Assembly: GCA_964445815.1 (NCBI GenBank)
Contig: CAYULW010000004.1
Span: forward strand, 248,001 to 312,000
DNA: 64,000 nt
Source: CAYULW01 sp964445815
GTDB taxonomy: Bacteria > Bacteroidota > Bacteroidia > Flavobacteriales_E > Vicingaceae
Reading direction: 5' to 3'
Part shown: positions 24,095 through 32,402 of the stretch, piece by piece
Position numbering within the stretch: the stretch's first letter is position 1
Layout: each line of letters opens with the position of its first letter
Made by a program: the position numbers and the translations under genes
Notes under the pieces: model-generated
Database searches by the model: none
What the model was told of the DNA's origin: nothing
The model's input: the letters and a program-made list of their open reading frames with translations, nothing else

Positions 24095-25108
24095 ATGTCT
24101 AAACCCCTTTTAGAGACGAGTAAATTTGACTGGTTAAACATTGCTTTAATACTTGGGTCCCTTGCTATAGCGGTGTATTTGCCTTTTAAGCTGTTTTTGT
24201 TTGCATATGCCTTTTTGGGACCATTGCATTATCTTACTGAAATCAATTGGTTGAAGCAGAAAAATTATTTTATCAAACATCAACAAAAATGGATGTGGCC
24301 ATTTCTTATTGTGGCCTTTCTTGTGGCTTTGTATCCTCTATTTAGTATTGTTGAATTTATAAACTCAAAAGGTTTACGAAAAGCTTTGTTTGATTTGGTT
24401 TCAGAGGGAAATACACTGATTTTGTTTTGCTTTTTTTTAGCAATTGGTTTGGTTTTTCTGAAAAAAGTGAAGCAGCTCTGGTGGTTATTGATTATTGCTT
24501 TTCTAATGGCTTTTTCGCTTGATCGTTTGATTCCAAGGTTCGTACTCATATTTGGTATTTTTTTGCCCACGATATTTCATGTGTACCTTTTTACAGGTTT
24601 ATTCATGTTATATGGCAGTAAAAAGAGCAAGAGCAAGCCCGGTTACCTTAGTGTTGTTGTTTTGTTTCTGGTTCCATTTCTCTTATCTCTGATGGAGATT
24701 AGTCCTGATCAATATGCTTTAAAAGGAAAGACATTAGAAAATTTTCAACACTCAAATATGTTTAGTGTTTCCCAAACTATGGCATTTCTAATTGGTGGCA
24801 TGGAAAAGGGAACGTTCTATGTCTTATCTGTTCTGGGGATTAAGATCCAAATTTTTATTGCCTTTGCGTATACTTATCACTATCTAAACTGGTTCTCTAA
24901 AACTTCATTAATCGGTTGGAAAGATGCTTTAAATGCACGCACTTCAATTTGGATTATCGGAGTATGGCTTTTGGCTATTGCCTTATATGTATTTGATTAT
25001 AAGGTAGGCTTCTCAGCCTTATTCTTTTTGAGTTTCTTACATGTCTTCTTGGAATTTCCCTTAAATGTCATAACCATAAAATCTCTTTTTAGAAGAGAAA
25101 CGTCATAA
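24095..25108 (+). CDS. Multi-pass membrane protein, family not recognised
   Basis: A 337-residue protein with about nine hydrophobic segments across its length and short loops. A conserved-looking motif near the start, FLGPLHYLTEINWLKQKNYF (about 39-58), has a His, a Glu and Trp within a membrane stretch. Another His motif is FAYTYHYLNWFSK (about 258-270), and there is FLHVFLEFPLN near the end. Intramembrane His residues could bind metal or haem. I considered the Brp/Blh carotene dioxygenase family but its motifs are absent. Similar proteins probably exist in other Bacteroidota, but I cannot name a function. Confidence 0.65.
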   Translation: MSKPLLETSKFDWLNIALILGSLAIAVYLPFKLFLFAYAFLGPLHYLTEINWLKQKNYFIKHQQKWMWPFLIVAFLVALYPLFSIVEFINSKGLRKALFDLVSEGNTLILFCFFLAIGLVFLKKVKQLWWLLIIAFLMAFSLDRLIPRFVLIFGIFLPTIFHVYLFTGLFMLYGSKKSKSKPGYLSVVVLFLVPFLLSLMEISPDQYALKGKTLENFQHSNMFSVSQTMAFLIGGMEKGTFYVLSVLGIKIQIFIAFAYTYHYLNWFSKTSLIGWKDALNARTSIWIIGVWLLAIALYVFDYKVGFSALFFLSFLHVFLEFPLNVITIKSLFRRETS

Positions 25109-25123
25109 TTCGATTTGACTTGT

Positions 25124-25131
25124 TAGTTTTG
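25124..25131 (+). promoter_or_regulatory. Candidate -7 element before the 25149 gene
   Basis: TAGTTTTG fits TAnnTTTG and is followed by GCGGG, with the start ATG 17 bases downstream. No clear -33 element is seen. Confidence 0.4.
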
Positions 25132-25148
25132 CGGGCTTTATAGCTTTT

Positions 25149-25958
25149 ATGAGAACTTTTTTAAGCCTTCTTTTTTGTGTCTTTTTTATTCAAGCTCAAG
25201 CACAGGAAAATCCTAATAACAAAGGGCGTTTGTATTTCTTTTGGGGATGGAATCACAGTGCATATTCCAATTCTGATATCCATTTTCATGGCAACAATTT
25301 CAACTTTACGCTCAAAGATGTTGTAGCCAAAGACAGACAAACTAAGGATTTGAAAGAGTATTTTGATCCGGGAACACTCACCATACCCCAATACAATATG
25401 CGTTTGGGTTATTTTATCACTGATCGTTTAAGTGTTTCTGTTGGAAATGATCATATGAAATATGTGGTTCAACCTTGGCAGGTCAAGAAGATCGACGGGT
25501 GGATTAATGGTACCGGTTCAATTTATGATGGTGTTTATCAGAATCAGGATATAGAGTTTAACCCTATCTTTATCCGTTTTGAACATACTGATGGCTTGAA
25601 TTATGAAAATTTTGATGTCAGATGGCACGAAGAATTAAAAGTCTATGGTCAATTCTACTTAGATGGGTTTGTGGGAGCAGGGTCAGGTATCTTACTTCCA
25701 AAAACGAATGTCACTCTGTTGCAGAGACCCCGCTATGATGAATTTAATGTAGCAGGTTTTGGAGTTCACTCTTTAACCGGACTAACACTTTCTTATCAAA
25801 GAAAGGTGTTCATCCAATGTGAGGCAAAAGGTGGTTATATGAACATGAGCAATATACGCATCTCTCAGGATGCTTCTGAAGGCGCTAAGCAGACCTTTTA
25901 TTTCTTTGAATACGATATTGTTTTTGGAGTGAGTCTTCCAATAGTCAACACGAATTAG
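25149..25958 (+). CDS. Outer-membrane beta-barrel protein, unknown role
   Basis: A 269-residue protein with a signal peptide (MRTFLSLLFCVFFIQAQA, then QENPNN). The mature part alternates amphipathic strands, for example RLYFFWGWNHSAYSNSDIHF and MRLGYFITDRLSVSVGNDH. The last strand ends FGVSLPIV. This suits a small outer-membrane barrel in a Gram-negative. The first lines, with several His and aromatics, may line an entrance. No family is recognised. Its stop overlaps the convergent TolC gene stop by 4 bases. Confidence 0.65.
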   Translation: MRTFLSLLFCVFFIQAQAQENPNNKGRLYFFWGWNHSAYSNSDIHFHGNNFNFTLKDVVAKDRQTKDLKEYFDPGTLTIPQYNMRLGYFITDRLSVSVGNDHMKYVVQPWQVKKIDGWINGTGSIYDGVYQNQDIEFNPIFIRFEHTDGLNYENFDVRWHEELKVYGQFYLDGFVGAGSGILLPKTNVTLLQRPRYDEFNVAGFGVHSLTGLTLSYQRKVFIQCEAKGGYMNMSNIRISQDASEGAKQTFYFFEYDIVFGVSLPIVNTN

Positions 25959-27352
25959 TTACCTAGAATCCCTAAAGCATAAGCAGTTTTTAATTGTGCT
26001 TTTTGGTTTTTTGACAATAGCTCTATCAGTTTAATCTGAGCATTGATGTAACCCAATTCCCTAGAGTTGACAAGAAAAAGAGAGCTTTCCCCACCATTAA
26101 ATAATTGTCTTTCTCCGTTGAGTAAGCCTAAATAATCATCCCGTGTTCTGCTATACAATTGATGCTGCTCTTTAGTCGTTTCCCATTCGTTCATTGCAAT
26201 TTGGGCTTTAGCGATTAGACTCTGTCGCTTCAATTCATATTCCAGATTCGTTTCTTGCTGACTCAGGCGAATCAGGTTTAATTCCCCTCTTTCTTTTCTT
26301 AGAAACAAAGGAAAACTGAACTCTAACCCCCATTTGTAGTTTGCTAAGGAGTACTCAGCAAAAGGGTCATTGTTAATGGGCTCACTAATTGGATTGTATT
26401 TGAGGTTAAATTCAGGTTTGATCTGTTCTCTTTTCCATCTTTCTTCTATTTTAAGTTGTTCAAGTTTAAATCGATAGAGTTGTAGATCAGGGTGATTGTT
26501 AATCAGTGTATCTAAAGTTATTTTGATTTTTTGATCTAAAGTTTTAGCTTCAATTAAATCATCAGAACTTGGGCTGGTGTTTTCCTCCAGCTCTAGTGGT
26601 ACATTTCCCTCCAGCCATAAATAAACGGATAAGTTTGCTTTTTCATTAAGAAAAGAGAGTTGTGCTTCTTGCAGAAACAAGTGTCTGTTCTGAACTTGTA
26701 TGCCACTCTCCAATGTATCGATTAAAGGGATATCCCCAAGCTGGGCACTGGTTTGTACGGCATTAAATCGTTCTAAGGCCAAGTCAAGTGCTTCTTCATA
26801 AATGTTCATTTTATTGTAAGCCTCAAACCAGGACCAATATGCCTTACCGGCTTCAAACATCAATTCGTTTAAGAGCTTGGTTTGTTCGGCTCTTGTACTT
26901 GCTTGATAAACTTGAGCCTTTCTCAACATGTTACGCCTTTTATCAATAAACAAACCTTCTCCTAAGGGAATCGAAATGCCGGTATACCATAATCCTGCCT
27001 CGGGCACCCTGTTCTGAGGATTTAGATACAGACCTTGATTTTGCTCATAACCTCCTTCCAGTTCAATGCCAAACCATGTTGGAACTTTTAATTTTCCATC
27101 TGAAAGGTCGTAGTACTGTTTACCATCAAAATACTTTTGTTGCACATTAACATCAATTGTTGGATCAAAACTTCCCCGAGCTATTCTTAATTCTTCATCA
27201 CCCTTGTTTAATTGAAGTTGTGCGGCTTTAGAGATCGGATGATGGGTTTTAACCAATTCCATGAATTCGTCAAACGTGAGCACATTGGCATTTTGGCCGT
27301 GTATGACCGGATGCAAACAGAGAATGAAAAATAATATGATTGACGTCCTCAT
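25955..27352 (-). CDS. TolC-family outer-membrane efflux protein
   Basis: A 465-residue protein with a signal peptide (MRTSIILFFILCLHPVIHGQ) and two TolC-like halves of long coiled helices. The opening LTFDEFMELVKTHHP and later LRIARGSFDPTIDV are typical of the family's first repeat. The second repeat includes NHPDLQLYRFKLEQLKIEE and a KPEFNLKYNPIS strand. It is the exit duct of the export system encoded just upstream by the HlyD-like and ABC genes, with 1 base between this start and the HlyD stop. TetR, ABC, HlyD and TolC genes together form one minus-strand operon. Confidence 0.88.
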   Translation of the reverse strand: MRTSIILFFILCLHPVIHGQNANVLTFDEFMELVKTHHPISKAAQLQLNKGDEELRIARGSFDPTIDVNVQQKYFDGKQYYDLSDGKLKVPTWFGIELEGGYEQNQGLYLNPQNRVPEAGLWYTGISIPLGEGLFIDKRRNMLRKAQVYQASTRAEQTKLLNELMFEAGKAYWSWFEAYNKMNIYEEALDLALERFNAVQTSAQLGDIPLIDTLESGIQVQNRHLFLQEAQLSFLNEKANLSVYLWLEGNVPLELEENTSPSSDDLIEAKTLDQKIKITLDTLINNHPDLQLYRFKLEQLKIEERWKREQIKPEFNLKYNPISEPINNDPFAEYSLANYKWGLEFSFPLFLRKERGELNLIRLSQQETNLEYELKRQSLIAKAQIAMNEWETTKEQHQLYSRTRDDYLGLLNGERQLFNGGESSLFLVNSRELGYINAQIKLIELLSKNQKAQLKTAYALGILGN

Positions 27353-27353
27353 C

Positions 27354-28712
27354 TTATTTGCCTTTACTGCTTTCCATGTTCATAGTACTTTCGTTTTTAT
27401 AGTAATCGGGAGGGAAACCATTGATTTGTCGCCACATCTCATACCAAACAGGAACCTCTTTTAAGAGCAGCATGTTCTTTGTCCCTCCACCAACTCTTAG
27501 CGCATTTGGCCATTCATAATCACTTTCATCAGGAGCAACGAGTATCCTGAACTTCCCATTATCGCTGATAAAATTGTCAATGGCAAAAACAGTACCTCCG
27601 TAAGTACCATAGCTGGTATTTGGCCATCCTGAAAATACGATGGCGGGCCATCCGTCAAACTGTATTCTAACGTGTTGTCCTTTTTGCACCAATGGCAGAT
27701 CAATTGGTCTGACATACAACTCGACAGCCAGGGCATAATCGGCAGGCATAATACTCACTATAGATGCTCCTTCTTTAATGGTTTCACCAATACCTGATTG
27801 TATGGCTTTGGTGATAAAACCGTCTTGTGGAGAAGTGATGTAATACAGGTCATTTCTGACACTATAATTCATGTATTGGTTTTGTAGTTTGGTCACTACA
27901 GCTTCAGCATCATACATGGCAGATAGCGCTGTATATTTTTCAGATTCAGCCTTTGCAATATCATCTCTGTATTGTGCTTGAATAGAAAGGTTCTCTACTT
28001 CTGCATTAATCACTTCATTCTGACTGGTCAACAGTTTATTTTCTGCTGAGATCATTTTGGCCTGGGCTTCCTGTACTTTTAGTTTTCTGTTTTCCAGATC
28101 AGTAAGTGATCTTAAGCCGTCTTTGTACAATTTTTCCAGTCTTTTATATTGTTCCTCAGCAATTTCGTAATTGATTTTTGCAGCTTTAAAATCGATGGAG
28201 TCTGAAGTTACCTTTAAATGAGCTTGTTTTAGTTTATTCTCTGTTTGCTGTAACTTGAGTTTTGCCGTTTGAGCAAGTGCATCGATTTGAGTGTCCAGAG
28301 CTTTCACCTTTTCCATGTATGAGTCAACGGCAAATTCTTTAGACTTTAATTGCTCTTCTGTTCTTCCTAATAGATTGGGGTCAAAATACTCGTCTTTGAT
28401 TTCAGAGATGAATAAAATAGTATCCCCTTTATTAACGAAATCTCCTTCTTTAACAAACCATTTTTCTATTCGACCTCCAATGACTGAGTGTATAGTTTGT
28501 GGTCTCTGATCCGGGCGTATTGTAGTTACTTTTCCTTTGGCTCTTATGTTTTGCGTCCATGGTAGAAACATGACTAACAAAGCAATGAAGAAAAAGACCG
28601 AAAGCCATCTGATCAATACTTTGCCTGATGACTTTAATTCAACCTGATGTAAAGCACTATAATGGTTTTTATTGATGCTATCACCAATAGAGTTTTTTGA
28701 AATATTAAGCAT
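27354..28712 (-). CDS. HlyD-family periplasmic adaptor
   Basis: A 452-residue membrane-fusion protein. One transmembrane helix lies near residues 35-55 (WLSVFFFIALLVMFLPW). A beta/lipoyl half-domain follows with GGRIEKWFVKEGDFVNKGD (about 79-97), then a long coiled coil (about 120-285), then the second lipoyl half and beta-barrel (ITSPQDGFITKAIQSGIGET; VELYVRPIDLPLV). It links the inner-membrane ABC protein to TolC. Its start overlaps the ABC stop by 8 bases. The substrate of the system is not indicated by any neighbour. Confidence 0.88.
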   Translation of the reverse strand: MLNISKNSIGDSINKNHYSALHQVELKSSGKVLIRWLSVFFFIALLVMFLPWTQNIRAKGKVTTIRPDQRPQTIHSVIGGRIEKWFVKEGDFVNKGDTILFISEIKDEYFDPNLLGRTEEQLKSKEFAVDSYMEKVKALDTQIDALAQTAKLKLQQTENKLKQAHLKVTSDSIDFKAAKINYEIAEEQYKRLEKLYKDGLRSLTDLENRKLKVQEAQAKMISAENKLLTSQNEVINAEVENLSIQAQYRDDIAKAESEKYTALSAMYDAEAVVTKLQNQYMNYSVRNDLYYITSPQDGFITKAIQSGIGETIKEGASIVSIMPADYALAVELYVRPIDLPLVQKGQHVRIQFDGWPAIVFSGWPNTSYGTYGGTVFAIDNFISDNGKFRILVAPDESDYEWPNALRVGGGTKNMLLLKEVPVWYEMWRQINGFPPDYYKNESTMNMESSKGK

Positions 28713-30441
28713 GCTCTTCAGTATTGAGTTTAACTAAATTTTTCATTTTCGCATAATTGCCTATCTCTACAATTTTTCCATTCTGCATGAGTGCAATCTT
28801 ATCCGATTTTTGAGCCAAATATTTATCGGTAGACACTGCAATAAGCGTCCACTTATTGGACTTATCAGTTAAGAAGTCGATGATTCTGATGCGCTCATCA
28901 ATATCAATGTGCTCGAAAGTGTCTTCTAAAACCAAGAGCTTGGGTTTAAATACAACACTTCTTGCGATCAGTAACTTCTGAACAATAGATCTGGGTAGCG
29001 TTTGACCCTGTGGTTGAATCAAAGTATCGTATCCATGATCAAGACGTTGAATAAAGTTGTTTAACCCCAAGTTGGAAAAAGCCCATTTCACATCATCAAA
29101 TGAAACTTCCGGTTTTCCCATCGTGATATTATCTAAGATGGAGCCTTCAAACAATTGCTCATCCGATAAGCAATCTCCGATTATTGATCTCAGACTCTCT
29201 TTATGGAGATTGCCAATGGGAAGGTCATTGTACGAAATGTTGCCTTCATTTGGATCGTATAAACCGGCAATTATATGCATTAAGGTACTTTTTCCCGAAC
29301 CATTTGGCCCGGTAATGAAAATGCGTTCACCTTCTTCAATTTCTAAATTAAATTCATTGAGTGTAAGCACATCTTTATTATCAGGATACCGGAACTTGAC
29401 ATCCTCAAAGACAACTTTCATTCCATCTCCCTTACATTCTTTATTCATGTCTATACCTCTGGGTTTTTCCAGTTCCATATCTGTCACTTGACCGATTTTC
29501 TCCAGCGAAGTCAGCACATCATAAATGGTTTCAAGGTTGAGGATGAGTTTTTCCACCGAATTCATGATTAGAAGGATGATGATTTCTGCAGCCACAAACT
29601 GACCAATATTCATAAGCTGTTCCATCACGAGAATGCCTCCAATGGCCAAGAGTCCGGTAGCAACTAAAACTTTAAATACAACCATTAGAGAATATTGTCT
29701 CACCAGAACCTTAAAGTGCTCCTCTCTTGCATGAATGTACTTGCTTACATTTCCGTTGGTTCGTTGCAGAGGCAAGTCTGTTCTCCCGGCCAACTTGAAG
29801 GTTGTATTGGTTCTTGCCAATTCTTCTAACCAATGAGCAGTCTTGTATTTGTATTTGGATTCAATCAGACTTGTTCTTAAGCCCTTCTTAGCAGTAAATC
29901 TGAATATTCCATATAATATAATCACCAGAAGGAAACTGAAGATGATGAAAAAGGGATGATAAAAAGAAAGAAGAATTAAACCAAAAATCACTTGAAGCCC
30001 GGCAGCAGAAAAATCAATAAGTATTTTAGAAAGTCCCTTTTGAACAGAGATGGTGTCGAAAAAGCGATTGACCAGTTCGGGAGCATATTGATTGAGTAGC
30101 TTCTCCATTTTAATTCTTGGAATTCTGTATGCAAATTCAAAAGCTGCCCGACTAAATATCTTTTGCTGCAAGTCTTCTGTTATTCTCAGTTGATAAATCT
30201 GTAAGATGCCACTGAGAGCTACACCAAGAACAACTAATAAAACCAAAATAATCCATGAAGAATTGACTTGCCCGCCTTGAATAAGGTTAATGATGGCCTG
30301 AATCCCAAGTGGTAAAGAAAGGTTTACGAGACCGTTAAAAATAGAGTAGATGTAGACGTTTTTTATCTCTGCTTTGTCTGGTACAAGTAACCTCCAGAAG
30401 CGCTCAAAGGGACTCAAATTTTTATTATTATCCGCGTTCAT
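28705..30441 (-). CDS. ABC exporter subunit with degenerate nucleotide-binding domain
   Basis: A 578-residue half-transporter of the type I secretion kind without a C39 peptidase. Residues 25-310 form the six-helix membrane domain. The ATP-binding domain keeps Walker A (GPNGSGKST, 378-386). However, the Q-loop position reads CLSDEQLF, the signature LSGGQ is LPRSI (482-486), Walker B ends LLVLED (502-507) with Glu and Asp swapped, and the H-loop His is Ser (about 537) in IAVSTDK. So four of five catalytic motifs are altered. It may bind ATP without normal hydrolysis or work with another ATPase. A Bacteroidota subfamily with this pattern probably exists, but I cannot check. Its start overlaps the TetR gene stop by 14 bases. 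Confidence 0.88.
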   Translation of the reverse strand: MNADNNKNLSPFERFWRLLVPDKAEIKNVYIYSIFNGLVNLSLPLGIQAIINLIQGGQVNSSWIILVLLVVLGVALSGILQIYQLRITEDLQQKIFSRAAFEFAYRIPRIKMEKLLNQYAPELVNRFFDTISVQKGLSKILIDFSAAGLQVIFGLILLSFYHPFFIIFSFLLVIILYGIFRFTAKKGLRTSLIESKYKYKTAHWLEELARTNTTFKLAGRTDLPLQRTNGNVSKYIHAREEHFKVLVRQYSLMVVFKVLVATGLLAIGGILVMEQLMNIGQFVAAEIIILLIMNSVEKLILNLETIYDVLTSLEKIGQVTDMELEKPRGIDMNKECKGDGMKVVFEDVKFRYPDNKDVLTLNEFNLEIEEGERIFITGPNGSGKSTLMHIIAGLYDPNEGNISYNDLPIGNLHKESLRSIIGDCLSDEQLFEGSILDNITMGKPEVSFDDVKWAFSNLGLNNFIQRLDHGYDTLIQPQGQTLPRSIVQKLLIARSVVFKPKLLVLEDTFEHIDIDERIRIIDFLTDKSNKWTLIAVSTDKYLAQKSDKIALMQNGKIVEIGNYAKMKNLVKLNTEEHA

Positions 30442-31114
30442 TTTTTATAGTATTGATAATAAGTTCTTTGTAACATTCTCTGACAGCATTCTCACCTTCC
30501 ACAATATCCGTTAGCCTTGGAAGATGCAAGGCAAAATAGGTTTGCAGATGAGCACCTTCAATCAAGGTCGAAATCAACATATGCGGATACTTGTATACCG
30601 GATTTATTTCCAGTATAATTTCGGCTAAGCTATTTACCAAACGCTTATATGGAATAAAGGCCCCTGTTCTGTTTTCTTCATCAACTTCACGGTGCAGATA
30701 AGCTTTCATTGATTCGGAAATCACAATTTGGTGAAGTTTAGTTTCATTAATGTGTTCGTAATCCTGATCGATTTTAACCTGATCTGTCAAAAGATTGATG
30801 GCCCTTTCCAAACGAACCTGTGGAGAACCGATGTTTGCCAGATGAAAGGCCATTCTGTATTCTGTCCACAACCAATACCAATTGCTAAGGTAAAGCAGTA
30901 TTTTATGTTTACTTTCAAAATAGCGATATATTGATGCTTCAGTTGACCCGATTTCAGTAGCTAATTTCTTGAAGGTAAATTGTTCAAAGCCAATCTCATC
31001 AATTAGCTCTATACTGCCCTCTATGATTCTTTTACCCAAATCACTTGACTCAGGATCTTTGAGGTAAAGTCCCTTTGTGACTTGGATATTCAGATTTGAC
31101 AAGAGTGGATGCAT
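30428..31114 (-). CDS. TetR-family regulator of the export operon
   Basis: A 228-residue regulator. The N-terminal helix-turn-helix is clear (about 25-75): RIIEGSIELIDEIGFEQFTF, then KKLATEIGSTEASIYRYFES. The C-terminal part is helical and would bind an inducer. It is the first gene of the ABC-HlyD-TolC operon and overlaps the next gene by 14 bases. It probably represses itself and the exporter through the palindrome in its own promoter (31135-31151). The inducing compound is unknown. Confidence 0.88.
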   Translation of the reverse strand: MHPLLSNLNIQVTKGLYLKDPESSDLGKRIIEGSIELIDEIGFEQFTFKKLATEIGSTEASIYRYFESKHKILLYLSNWYWLWTEYRMAFHLANIGSPQVRLERAINLLTDQVKIDQDYEHINETKLHQIVISESMKAYLHREVDEENRTGAFIPYKRLVNSLAEIILEINPVYKYPHMLISTLIEGAHLQTYFALHLPRLTDIVEGENAVRECYKELIINTIKNERG

Positions 31115-31128
31115 ATTTATATTTTTCT

Positions 31129-31161
31129 CAAAATTAATAGTATTACTATTATAAATGCAAA
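31129..31161 (-). promoter_or_regulatory. Promoter of the TetR-exporter operon
   Basis: On the minus strand TTTG (31158-31161) and TAATTTTG (31129-31136) are separated by 21 bases, a full match to the Bacteroidota promoter form. The start ATG is 14 bases downstream of the -7 element. Confidence 0.65.
31135..31151. promoter_or_regulatory. Candidate TetR operator
   Basis: TAATAGTATTACTATTA is a perfect palindrome (8-1-8) that lies between the -33 and -7 elements and touches the latter. Its size and place are those of a TetR-family operator, so autorepression is likely. Confidence 0.55.
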
Positions 31162-31255
31162 TTTTGCTATTTATTTTGTTAATAAAACACTTAAGTTTAA
31201 TTTATGTTCGCATTTGTTTTTATCATTGCCTTATGTATCACTTTAGTTTTAAGTT

Positions 31256-31600
31256 ATGAATGAGGTAGAAACCTACATACTTGAAAAAGAGGGTAGCCAG
31301 AAAGAGATGCTGCTCTATTTTCATTTCTTATTTGTGGAGCGATTTGGTCTACAACCTAAAATACGTTTCAAAATACCGATGTATTATAAAAACAAATGGT
31401 TGACTTATCTTAATCCAAATAAAAAAGGTGGGGTGGAATTGTCTTTTATTAATGGCTTTAAATTGAGCAATCGTCAAAATCTTCTGGAAAGCAAAGGAAG
31501 AAAAATGGTGAGAAGCATTACATTTGAGTGTTTAGAAGAAATTCAAGAGCGGCTCATTTGTGAGATTTTAGAAGAGGCAATTGAAATAGATGAGAATTGA
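31256..31600 (+). CDS. DUF1801-family protein
   Basis: A 114-residue cytoplasmic protein. PKIRFKIPMYYKNKWLTYLN (about 40-60) is the typical DUF1801 core strand-turn. The C-terminal KGRKMVRSITFECLEEI resembles the motif where these proteins place conserved basic residues. The fold (YdhG-like) has been proposed to bind iron or small molecules, but the function is not settled. It lies in opposite orientation to TetR and just before the DUF3667 gene, with only 6 bases between them, so the two may be co-transcribed. Confidence 0.7.
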   Translation: MNEVETYILEKEGSQKEMLLYFHFLFVERFGLQPKIRFKIPMYYKNKWLTYLNPNKKGGVELSFINGFKLSNRQNLLESKGRKMVRSITFECLEEIQERLICEILEEAIEIDEN

Positions 31601-31606
31601 ATCTAA

Positions 31607-32398
31607 ATGGAAATTATGGAATTAACATGCAAGAACTGTCAGTATCAATTTGAGGGTCACTATTGTCCTCAATGTGGGCAAAAGTTTATCAGTCAAAGGT
31701 TTAAACTGAAGGACTCAATAAGCTGGGCCTTTCATAGTATTTTCAATTTTGATAAAGGTTTTTTGCATACCTCTTTAGCCCTTATCACAAGTCCTGGAAA
31801 GGTGATTCTCGAATTCTTAGATGGAATCACGGTGCGTTATGCACACCCTTTTCGTTTTGTATTCATATGGGCAACGATATATACTTTGATTGGGGTGTAT
31901 TTTGGTCTTTATGAAGATACTTCAATCGCTTACAATGAGGCAATGGGAATGAGTGAAGAACAGATTCAATCCGGGCAAAAAGTGCGACAATTCTTGGGCC
32001 AATACATGAGTTTTGTAACGCTTTCAATGATTCCCTTGATTTCTTTGGCGAGCAGTTGGCTGTTTAAGAGCAAGAAATTACATTATGCAGAACACCTGAT
32101 TATCAATTCATATGCACAGGCGAGTTCAATGTTTATCTCATTGCCGATTTTGTTTTTATACCCTTTCATTCATGAAATAGGACTGATTACTCCTCTCAAC
32201 TTAGTCGTGTCGATTATTGTGATTACAAGAATCTATGGGCAGGTGTTTAAAACGAATTATCTCGTAGCGGGTATTAAGTACATATTTGTTTTCATCATTA
32301 ATATTCTGCTTTTTGCAGTAGTAATGATTGTACTTGTTTTCATCATTGCAATTGTCTCAAAGCTTTTAGGTTTGGGAAATCCTTTTGTAGCTCAATAA
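31607..32398 (+). CDS. DUF3667 membrane protein with N-terminal zinc ribbon
   Basis: A 263-residue protein. It starts with a four-cysteine zinc ribbon (CKNCQYQFEGHYCPQCGQ, about 6-23), followed by ISWAFHSIFNFDKGFLHT, the conserved DUF3667 segment. Five hydrophobic helices follow from about residue 75 on. DUF3667 proteins are common in Bacteroidota and have no known function. Either the ATG at 31607 or the one 9 bases later could be the start. The stop is 4 bases before the convergent carboxylase stop. Confidence 0.85.
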   Translation: MEIMELTCKNCQYQFEGHYCPQCGQKFISQRFKLKDSISWAFHSIFNFDKGFLHTSLALITSPGKVILEFLDGITVRYAHPFRFVFIWATIYTLIGVYFGLYEDTSIAYNEAMGMSEEQIQSGQKVRQFLGQYMSFVTLSMIPLISLASSWLFKSKKLHYAEHLIINSYAQASSMFISLPILFLYPFIHEIGLITPLNLVVSIIVITRIYGQVFKTNYLVAGIKYIFVFIINILLFAVVMIVLVFIIAIVSKLLGLGNPFVAQ

Positions 32399-32402
32399 GC
32401 TT

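Noticed and set aside
24095..25108. Brp/Blh beta-carotene dioxygenase
   Set aside because: Multi-pass with membrane His residues, but the expected conserved GxxHGxxD-type motifs are missing.
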